Made by a program: the position numbers and the translations under genes. This document shows positions 6,518 through 12,119 of a stretch of DNA of 12,119 nt, piece by piece. The notes under the pieces are model-generated. The model saw only the letters and a program-made list of their open reading frames with translations, did no database searches and was not told the origin of the DNA. The stretch spans positions 1 to 12,119 of the forward strand of contig JALSHL010000246.1 of NCBI GenBank assembly GCA_026982255.1, in the 5' to 3' direction. This stretch comes from Paracoccaceae bacterium (GTDB lineage: Bacteria > Pseudomonadota > Alphaproteobacteria > Rhodobacterales > Rhodobacteraceae). Position 1 is the first letter of the stretch, and every line of letters begins with the position of its first letter.

Positions 6518-7024
6518 GTGAAAATTGCTGTCATCAGTTCCCGCACCACCGGTCTCACCGATCAGGTCATATCCGAAACCGCCAAACGCCTTGCGGACGA
6601 GGGGGCGCGCCTTGTGGGGGTGATCAAGGTTCTGGGGAATGAAACCGCGGATGATCACCATTGCGATATGGACCTGCGAGTTCTGCCCGACGGCCCCGAG
6701 GTCCGCATCACGCAGTCACTGGGCGAGGGCGCAACAGGCTGCCGTCTGGACCCCGCCGGAATTGCTGCTGCAGTCGCCGCGACCGAGAAGAACGGAACAG
6801 CCGACGCCGACCTGTTCATCCTCAACAAATTCGGCCCGCAGGAATCCGAGGGGCGCGGATTCTGCGATGCTATTGCCTCCGCGCTGGAAAACGATACGCC
6901 TGTTCTGGTCGGCGTGGGTGGTGGCTGCCGTCCCGCCCTCGATGCCTTCGTCGATGGTATGGCCGAGGAAATCCCCGCCGACAGGGATGCAATTTATGCG
7001 TGGTGCAAGAAGGCGATGGATTAA
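6518..7024 (+). CDS. DUF2478-family protein of unknown function
   Basis: This 168-residue cytosolic protein matches the DUF2478 family as I recall it. The hallmarks are VGVIKVL (33-39), CDMDLRVLPDGP (49-60), RITQSLGEGATGCRLDP (63-79) and LFILNKFGPQESEGRGF (99-115), ending with the hydrophobic strand TPVLVGVGGGC. The strand and loop pattern suggests a Rossmann-like or P-loop-related fold, but no Walker A motif (GxxxxGK[ST]) is visible, so nucleotide hydrolysis should not be assumed. Cysteines at C49, C75, C116 and C137 are notable. The start is GTG at 6518 with a good Shine-Dalgarno. The gene lies 40 bases after olsB on the same strand and may be cotranscribed. No function is established. Confidence 0.8.
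   Translation: MKIAVISSRTTGLTDQVISETAKRLADEGARLVGVIKVLGNETADDHHCDMDLRVLPDGPEVRITQSLGEGATGCRLDPAGIAAAVAATEKNGTADADLFILNKFGPQESEGRGFCDAIASALENDTPVLVGVGGGCRPALDAFVDGMAEEIPADRDAIYAWCKKAMD
7021..7024. other. Interlocked stop codons of the DUF2478 gene and pyrE
   Basis: TTAA is self-complementary and supplies TAA to both strands: 7022-7024 on plus, 7023-7021 on minus. It is the second of three such tail-to-tail junctions in this window. Confidence 0.9.
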
Positions 7025-7710
7025 CGGCTGACCTCGCTTATGCCGCCATGGGCCCTTGACCAGCCCAGCGGGTCGGCAAAGAATTTTTCCACCTCGTCCA
7101 GCGTTGCCGTGTCGAAATAGTTGCCTTTCTTGGCCTCGGCCAGCACATCATGCCATGTCGCCAGATAGTGCAGGGTGATCCCGTGTTCCGCCAGATTTTC
7201 GCGGGTATTCGGGAAGATGTCATAGAAAAATACCAGCGAGGTATGGTTGCATACGCCGCCTGCTGCGCGGATAGCCTCGACAAACTTGATTTTCGAGCCG
7301 CCGTCGGTGGTCATATCCTCGGCCAGCAACACGCGTTGCCCTTCGTGCAGCACACCCTCGACCTGCGAATTCTTGCCATAGCCCTTGGGCTTTTTGCGCA
7401 CATATTGCATCGGCAACCCCATACGGTCGGCCATCCACGCGCCATAGGGAATCCCGCCGGTTTCGCCGCCTGCCACGGAATCAAAGGCCTCGAAACCGAC
7501 ATCGCGTTGCACTGTTGCCACCATGAAATCGATCAGCGTCGAGCGGATGGAGGGATAGGAAATCAGCTCGCGACAGTCGATATAGCTGGGCGAAACCAGC
7601 CCCGAGGCCAGTTTATAGGGATTTTCCACCTCGAAATTTACCGCCTTGATTTCCAGCAGCATTTTGGCAGTCAGGCGGGCCATTTCGGTGCGGTCGATAA
7701 ATGCGGTCAT
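7021..7710 (-). CDS. pyrE: Orotate phosphoribosyltransferase
   Basis: PyrE joins orotate to PRPP to form OMP, the fifth step of UMP synthesis. The 229-residue protein has the PRPP-binding motif VLLAEDMTTDGGS at 127-139, the flexible-loop segment YVRKKPKGYG at 103-112, and LASGLVSPSYIDCREL (34-49), where the KxSGxxSxxYxD pattern of OPRTases is expected. The ATG at 7710 overlaps the pyrC stop as ATGA. A longer open frame to 8094 runs through pyrC out of its frame and is rejected. It acts directly after the dihydroorotase pathway branch encoded by the gene upstream, with dihydroorotate dehydrogenase in between and not in this window. Confidence 0.96.
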   Translation of the reverse strand: MTAFIDRTEMARLTAKMLLEIKAVNFEVENPYKLASGLVSPSYIDCRELISYPSIRSTLIDFMVATVQRDVGFEAFDSVAGGETGGIPYGAWMADRMGLPMQYVRKKPKGYGKNSQVEGVLHEGQRVLLAEDMTTDGGSKIKFVEAIRAAGGVCNHTSLVFFYDIFPNTRENLAEHGITLHYLATWHDVLAEAKKGNYFDTATLDEVEKFFADPLGWSRAHGGISEVSR

Positions 7711-8744
7711 GATGTCGTCCAGTGTAGCGGGAAGCCGGGATCGAATACGGTGACAGGCCCGGCGCCGGTTTCGATTTTTGCGGGGTAAGTGACCGGATCG
7801 GCATGGCGCGTCAAGGTCAGCGTCGCCGTGTTCGGTTCCAATCCGTAAAATGCCGGCCCGTGCAACGAGGCAAACCCCTCCAGCCGGTCCAGCGCGTTGG
7901 CCTCCTCGAACACATGTGCAAGGCAGGCCATGGTATTGGTTGCGGAAAACACACCGGCGCAGCCGCAGGCGCTTTCCTTGTTCGGGTCCGTATGCGGCGC
8001 GCTGTCGGTGCCGAGGAAGAAATGCCGATCGCCGCCGGTTGCCGCCTCGACCAAGGCGCGGCGGTGTTCCTCGCGCTTGGCGATGGGCAGGCAATAGTAG
8101 TGCGGGTGGATGCCACCGACCAGCAGGTCATTGCGGTTGATAATCAGGTGGTGCGTGGTGATTGTCGCGCCCATGTTGTCCTGTGACAGCACATAGCCCA
8201 CACCATCCGCCGTGGTGATATGCTCCATCACCACCTTGAGGTCGGGAATACGCCGGCGCAGCGGGTCCAGCACGCGGTCTATAAATACGGCCTCGCGGTC
8301 GAAAATATCCACGGAAGGGTCCGTGACCTCGCCATGTACACAAAGTGGCATACCGATTTCCGCCATCCGCTCCAGAATCCCCTGAACCTTGTCGAAATCC
8401 CGCACGCCGGAGTCGGAGTTGGTCGTCGCCCCTGCGGGATAGAGCTTCACCGCCGTTACTAGCCCCGAGGCATGTGCCGCCGCAACGTCGTCGGCGTCTG
8501 TCGTCTCGGTCAGGTAAAGCGTCATCAGTGGCTCGAAATCCGCGCCTTCGGGCAGGGCCGCCATGATCCGCGCGCGATAGGCGGCGGCATCTGTTGAGTT
8601 CAACACCGGCGGCACAAGGTTGGGCATGACAATCGCCCGCCTGAAGTCGCGCGCGGTTTCCGGCAGCACGCCCGCCAGCATCTCTCCATCGCGAAGGTGC
8701 AGATGCCAGTCGTCGGGGCGGGTGATGGTCAGGGTCTGGGTCAT
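7707..8744 (-). CDS. pyrC: Dihydroorotase (PyrC, homodimeric type)
   Basis: PyrC cyclises carbamoyl-aspartate to dihydroorotate, the third step of pyrimidine synthesis. The 345-residue length fits the E. coli-type enzyme. The binuclear zinc site is complete: H14 and H16 in DDWHLHLRDG, the carboxylated Lys K100 in AVKLYPAGATTNSDSG, H137 in VHGEV, H175 in EHITT and D247 in GTDSAPH. The ATG at 8744 follows GAAAGG by 7 bases. An upstream extension to 8810 (MQTLWPAVRS...) lacks family similarity and is not used. Its TGA stop overlaps the pyrE start by 4 bases, so the pair is translationally coupled. Confidence 0.96.
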   Translation of the reverse strand: MTQTLTITRPDDWHLHLRDGEMLAGVLPETARDFRRAIVMPNLVPPVLNSTDAAAYRARIMAALPEGADFEPLMTLYLTETTDADDVAAAHASGLVTAVKLYPAGATTNSDSGVRDFDKVQGILERMAEIGMPLCVHGEVTDPSVDIFDREAVFIDRVLDPLRRRIPDLKVVMEHITTADGVGYVLSQDNMGATITTHHLIINRNDLLVGGIHPHYYCLPIAKREEHRRALVEAATGGDRHFFLGTDSAPHTDPNKESACGCAGVFSATNTMACLAHVFEEANALDRLEGFASLHGPAFYGLEPNTATLTLTRHADPVTYPAKIETGAGPVTVFDPGFPLHWTTS

Positions 8745-8917
8745 GGGCGGCCTTTCGATCAGTCGCCCCCTGATATAGCAGCTTCGCACGGCTGGCCAGA
8801 GAGTTTGCACGAAGTTTCACAATCCCGAAGGCGGTGACAATATTTGCCGCAGGGTCTGGTCCGGCGCGTCTGCCCGTATTAGATAGCACGGGAAACAGCA
8901 ATCCGAAGGACCAGTAA

Positions 8918-9241
8918 ATGCCCAAAATTACCTATATCGAACACACCGGCAAAGAGCATGTTATCGACGTTCCCGTCGGACTGAGCGTCATGGAAGGCGC
9001 CCGCGACAACAACGTTCCCGGGATCGAGGCCGACTGCGGCGGTGCCTGCGCCTGTTCTACCTGCCACGTCTATGTGGACGAGGCCTGGGTGGAAAAACTG
9101 CCCGCCAAGGAGGACATGGAGGCGGATATGCTCGATTTTGCCTGGCAGCCGGACGAGAAACGCTCGCGCCTGACCTGTCAGGTGAAAGTGACAGAGGACC
9201 TCGACGGGCTGGTTGTGCATTTGCCCGAAAAGCAGATCTGA
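8918..9241 (+). CDS. [2Fe-2S] ferredoxin, adrenodoxin/ferredoxin VI type
   Basis: This is a 107-residue soluble electron carrier. The cluster ligands follow C40-x5-C46-x2-C49-x37-C87, and the core DCGGACACSTCHVYVDEAW (39-57) is characteristic of the vertebrate-type (adrenodoxin/Isc) group rather than the plant type. The C-terminal LVVHLPEKQI matches what I recall of Rhodobacter capsulatus ferredoxin VI. Its exact partner, whether Fe-S assembly, a P450 or an oxygenase, cannot be told from this window. An extra Cys, C44, lies between the ligands. The ATG at 8918 follows AAGGA by 7 bases. The 173-base divergent gap to pyrC presumably holds its promoter, but I found no convincing hexamer pair. 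Its TGA overlaps the next ATG by one base. Confidence 0.93.
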   Translation: MPKITYIEHTGKEHVIDVPVGLSVMEGARDNNVPGIEADCGGACACSTCHVYVDEAWVEKLPAKEDMEADMLDFAWQPDEKRSRLTCQVKVTEDLDGLVVHLPEKQI

Positions 9242-9933
9242 TGCGCGTGGCCGCTATAGCCGCGCTTCTGTTTGCGCCGTCCCTCGCGGCGGCCAATATT
9301 GTCGAAGCGCGCTATAGCGGCGAAACCACACGCTATATCCACGGGGTATTCGGCAATGTTTCCGAATACGGAGTGCTGGATCTGATGTTTGCCGACGGCA
9401 CGACCAAACAGATCGTGCTGCCGGAAAACCGCGTATTCGAGGATCGCGTCCCGCGTCTGGCCGATTTGGACGGGGACGGAGACAACGAGGCGATCGTGGT
9501 GGAAACCGACGTCAACCTCGGGGCGCAACTGGCGGTTTACGATGAAAACGGCAAGGTGGCGGGCACACCCTTTATCGGGATGAGCAACCGCTGGCTGGCC
9601 CCTGCGGGCATCGCGGATTTTGACGGCGACGGGCAGAGCGATGTTGCCTATGTCGAGACGCCGCATCTGGGCAAGGTGCTGATGTTCTGGACGCTGCGTG
9701 GCGGAGAGCTTGTGAAAATTGCCGAAGCTTCGGGGTTAACCAACCACCGGTTCGGCGAGCCGGAAATTTCTGGCGGCGTGCGGACATGCGCGGATGCGAC
9801 GGAATTGGTGCTGGCCGATGCCTCGTGGCGCAATGTGGTAGCGGTGCGGCTGGAAAACGGAACGCCGGCGTTTGCCACAATCGGCCTCTATAACGGGCCG
9901 GAGTCGATAACCGCTGCGCTCGGCTGTCGTTAA
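9241..9933 (+). CDS. Secreted VCBS/FG-GAP-like repeat protein with two DxDGDG motifs
   Basis: This 230-residue protein begins with a short signal peptide (MRVAAIAALLFAPSLAAA, cleavage likely near 18), so it is probably periplasmic. Two calcium-loop-like motifs, DLDGDGDNE at 75-83 and DFDGDGQSD at 126-134, each followed by a short hydrophobic strand (AIVVE, VAYVE), are typical of FG-GAP/VCBS beta-propeller blades. Only two clear blades show, so a full seven-blade propeller is unlikely from this length. C183 and C229 could form a disulfide. The ATG shares its A with the ferredoxin TGA (TGATG), implying translational coupling. The stop interlocks with that of purD. I do not know its function; the ferredoxin link may be expression only. 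Confidence 0.82.
   Translation: MRVAAIAALLFAPSLAAANIVEARYSGETTRYIHGVFGNVSEYGVLDLMFADGTTKQIVLPENRVFEDRVPRLADLDGDGDNEAIVVETDVNLGAQLAVYDENGKVAGTPFIGMSNRWLAPAGIADFDGDGQSDVAYVETPHLGKVLMFWTLRGGELVKIAEASGLTNHRFGEPEISGGVRTCADATELVLADASWRNVVAVRLENGTPAFATIGLYNGPESITAALGCR
9930..9933. other. Interlocked stop codons of the repeat-protein gene and purD
   Basis: TTAA again gives TAA to both strands: 9931-9933 on plus and 9932-9930 on minus. It is the third convergent junction of the same form. Confidence 0.9.
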
Positions 9934-11192
9934 AGCGCCCGCCAGCCGATGTCCTTGCGGTAAAACCCCTCGGGCCAGTCGATTTTTTCGATGGCGGCAT
10001 AGGCGCGGTCGTGTGCCTGTTGCAGGTTTTCGCCGCGCGCGGTTACAGCCAGAACCCGACCGCCGGTGGCGATGGTTTGTCCGTTTTTCTCGGCAGTGCC
10101 CGCGTGGAAAACCTCAACAAACGGGTCGTCATCGGCCACACCCAGTCCCCTGATAACCGAACCTTTTTCGTAAGCGCCGGGATACCCTTTCGTCGCATAA
10201 ACCACTGTTAGCGCGTGATCGTCGGCCCAGTTGATCCGCGCCTCGTCCAGCGTGCCCTCGGCGGTCGCCAGAAGCGCATCCAGCACCTGCGCACCCAGAC
10301 GCTGCATGATCACCTGACATTCGGGGTCGCCGAAACGCACATTGTATTCCACCAGTCGTGGCTGCCCGTCCTTGATCATGAATCCCGCGTAAAGCACCCC
10401 TTGATAGGGCGTGCCGCGTTTTGCCATCTCGGCAATCGTCGGTTTGATGATCTCATCGAGCGCCTTTTGCGTAACTTCCGGCGTCATTACCGGCGCCGGA
10501 GAATACGCCCCCATGCCGCCGGTATTCGGTCCCGTATCACCGTCATAGGCGCGCTTGTGATCCTGCGCTGTGCCGATGGGTAGGATGTTTTCGCCGTCGG
10601 ACAGGATGAAAAACGAGGCTTCCTCGCCTTCCATGAATTCTTCGATCACCACTTCGGCACCGGCGGCACCGAAGGCGCCGCCGAACATGTCGTCGATGGT
10701 GGACAGCGCCTCGCCCGGCGTCATGGCGACGACAACACCCTTGCCAGCGGCCAGACCGTCGGCCTTGATGACAATCGGGGCGCCTTGCTGGCGGACGTAT
10801 GCCTTGGCGGCTTCGGCATCGGAAAAATGGGCATAGGCGGCGGTTGGCGCGCCGCAGGCATCGCAGATTTCCTTGGTGAAGGTTTTGGAGGCCTCCAGCT
10901 GTGCCGCCGCCTTGCTTGGCCCGAAGGTCAGGATGCGGGCGGATCGCAGCGTATCCGAAACGCCTGCGGCCAGCGGTGCCTCGGGGCCTATAACGACAAA
11001 TCCGATGCTTTCGGCGGCGCAGAATTCCACCACGGCATCGCCATCATCGGGGTCGAGGTCCACGCATTGCGCCACCTCGGCAATGCCGGCGTTTCCGGGC
11101 GCGCAGAACAGCTGGTCGCATTTGGGGTTCTGGGCAATCGCCCATGCCAGCGCGTGTTCGCGGCCCCCGCCGCCCAGAATAAGGATGTTCAT
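9930..11192 (-). CDS. purD: Phosphoribosylamine--glycine ligase (GAR synthetase)
   Basis: PurD ligates glycine to 5-phosphoribosylamine using ATP, the second step of purine synthesis. The 420-residue length is standard. ATP-grasp features are present in order: the N-terminal MNILILGGGGREHALAW, GPEAPLAAG near 74-82, the ATP-binding IKADGLAAGKGV, VVIEEFMEGEEASFF, the conserved PIGTAQDHKRAYDGDTGPNT, and the signature NVRFGDPECQ near 292. The ATG at 11192 gives the usual start; the open frame continues upstream to 11546 antisense to xseA and is rejected. An AGAGGA Shine-Dalgarno precedes it, and a promoter candidate lies 33 bases upstream. Divergent from xseA. Confidence 0.97.
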   Translation of the reverse strand: MNILILGGGGREHALAWAIAQNPKCDQLFCAPGNAGIAEVAQCVDLDPDDGDAVVEFCAAESIGFVVIGPEAPLAAGVSDTLRSARILTFGPSKAAAQLEASKTFTKEICDACGAPTAAYAHFSDAEAAKAYVRQQGAPIVIKADGLAAGKGVVVAMTPGEALSTIDDMFGGAFGAAGAEVVIEEFMEGEEASFFILSDGENILPIGTAQDHKRAYDGDTGPNTGGMGAYSPAPVMTPEVTQKALDEIIKPTIAEMAKRGTPYQGVLYAGFMIKDGQPRLVEYNVRFGDPECQVIMQRLGAQVLDALLATAEGTLDEARINWADDHALTVVYATKGYPGAYEKGSVIRGLGVADDDPFVEVFHAGTAEKNGQTIATGGRVLAVTARGENLQQAHDRAYAAIEKIDWPEGFYRKDIGWRAL

Positions 11193-11205
11193 GCCGCGTC
11201 CTCTC

Positions 11206-11234
11206 TTGGCCTTTGCTGGCTGTCGTTCTAAGGT
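11206..11234 (+). promoter_or_regulatory. Weak candidate xseA promoter
   Basis: TTGGCC (11206-11211) and TAAGGT (11229-11234) are 17 bases apart on the plus strand. The match is poor (four and three of six), but the spacing is right and the 70-base gap offers few alternatives. Confidence 0.2.
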
Positions 11235-11253
11235 CGGGGCCGAACTGTTGCAA
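11225..11253 (-). promoter_or_regulatory. Candidate purD promoter
   Basis: On the minus strand TTGCAA (11253-11248) and TAGAAC (11230-11225) match four of six consensus positions each, with 17-base spacing. The -35 overlaps the xseA Shine-Dalgarno AAGGG at 11252-11256. Consensus match only. Confidence 0.4.
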
Positions 11254-11262
11254 GGGTGCAAA

Positions 11263-12119
11263 ATGTCTGACCTGATCGATGATCCTGCCGAGGGTGAAAA
11301 CGCCCCCGAATTCAGCGTTTCCGAGATTTCCGGCGTTGTGAAGCGTCTGATCGAGGGCGAGTTTTCCCATGTGCGAATTCGCGGCGAGGTCGGGCGGGTC
11401 TCGCGCCCCAAATCCGGCCATGTGTATATGGATCTGAAGGACGATCGCGCGGTGTTGGCCTCGGTGATCTGGAAAGGCGTGGCGGGGCGTTTGCGCGTGC
11501 AACCGGAGGAGGGGATGGAGGTTGTCGCAACGGGACGGTTAACCACGTTCCCGGGGCAAAGCCGCTACCAGATGGTGATCGAGGGTATTGCCCCCGCCGG
11601 TGTCGGTGCGCTGATGGCGATGCTGGAAAAACGCAAGGCGGCGCTGGCGGCCGAGGGGCTGTTCGCGCCGGAGCGCAAGCAGCCGCTGCCGTATTTGCCT
11701 GAAGTGATCGGGGTGGTGACCTCGCCGTCCGGCGCGGTGATCCGCGATATCCTGCACCGGTTGCGCGACCGTTTCCCGCGCAAGGTTTTGCTCTGGCCAG
11801 TGGTGGTGCAAGGGGATCGCTGCGCGCCCGAGGTGGCGGCGGCCATTCGCGGTTTCAATGCCATGACGCCGGGCGGTGCCATACCGCGACCGGATGTGTT
11901 GATCGTGGCGCGCGGTGGGGGTTCCATAGAGGACCTGTGGGGCTTCAACGAGGAAATTGTGGTGCGTGCGGCGGCGGAATCGGAGATTCCGCTGATCTCG
12001 GCGGTCGGACATGAAACCGACACGACCTTGATTGATTACGCGGCCGACCAACGTGCGCCGACCCCGACGGCAGCGGCGGAAATGGCGGTGCCGGTGCGGG
12101 CGGACCTGTCCGCGCACCT
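11263..12119 (+). CDS. xseA: Exodeoxyribonuclease VII large subunit (partial, 3' end cut by window edge)
   Basis: XseA is the catalytic subunit of exonuclease VII, which with XseB degrades single-stranded DNA from both ends in repair and recombination. About 285 residues are visible. Residues 17-115 form the N-terminal OB-fold (FSVSEISGVVKRLIEGEF, then GEVGRVSRPKSGHVYMDLKD). The nuclease domain follows with EVIGVVTSPSGAVIRDIL, VLIVARGGGSIEDLWGFNEE and SAVGHETDTTLIDYAADQRA, all typical of the family. The ATG at 11263 follows AAGGG by 6 bases. The rest of the usual long coiled-coil C-terminal region lies beyond the window. Confidence 0.96.
   Translation, partial: MSDLIDDPAEGENAPEFSVSEISGVVKRLIEGEFSHVRIRGEVGRVSRPKSGHVYMDLKDDRAVLASVIWKGVAGRLRVQPEEGMEVVATGRLTTFPGQSRYQMVIEGIAPAGVGALMAMLEKRKAALAAEGLFAPERKQPLPYLPEVIGVVTSPSGAVIRDILHRLRDRFPRKVLLWPVVVQGDRCAPEVAAAIRGFNAMTPGGAIPRPDVLIVARGGGSIEDLWGFNEEIVVRAAAESEIPLISAVGHETDTTLIDYAADQRAPTPTAAAEMAVPVRADLSAH

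Noticed and set aside
7711..8094. N-terminal extension of pyrE across pyrC
   Set aside because: It is a different frame of pyrC; the real start is the ATG at 7710 overlapping the pyrC stop.
11193..11546. N-terminal extension of purD antisense to xseA
   Set aside because: PurD begins at MNILILGGGGREHAL as in the family; the extension mirrors xseA codons.

Overview
This window looks like chromosomal housekeeping DNA from an alphaproteobacterium, most likely a Rhodobacterales (roseobacter/Rhodobacter-type) species. The main clues are a 107-residue ferredoxin that closely resembles what I recall of Rhodobacter capsulatus ferredoxin VI, the gene order yceD-rpmF-plsX-fabH-ihfA-merR, a long-form dCTP deaminase, an ornithine-lipid acyltransferase (OlsB), a DUF2478 protein, and GC-rich codon use. 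This assignment comes from reading the sequence and was not checked by a database search.

Layout. From 4682 down to 1 the minus strand carries a long row of genes: yceD (DUF177), rpmF (L32), plsX, fabH, ihfA, a small MerR-type regulator, tRNA-Pro(GGG), a terminator hairpin, and dcd, which runs off the left edge. The yceD-rpmF-plsX-fabH block links ribosome assembly to the start of fatty acid and phospholipid synthesis. ihfA has a good internal promoter, and the tRNA has a near-consensus one.

From 4809 to 9933 the strands alternate: bamE (+) meets msrB (-); olsB and a DUF2478 gene (+) meet pyrE and pyrC (-); a [2Fe-2S] ferredoxin and a secreted DxDGDG-repeat protein (+) meet purD (-). xseA (+) then runs off the right edge, divergent from purD across 70 bp. 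pyrC and pyrE overlap by ATGA and form a pyrimidine synthesis pair.

The most unusual feature is architectural. All three convergent gene pairs end with interlocked stop codons in a 4-base YTAA overlap (5261-5264, 7021-7024, 9930-9933), leaving no space for terminators. I found no mobile element, CRISPR array, phage gene, defence system or other obviously new multi-gene system. No stretch over 300 bases lacks a gene. The least understood genes are the DUF2478 protein, the secreted repeat protein coupled to the ferredoxin, and the small MerR-type regulator.
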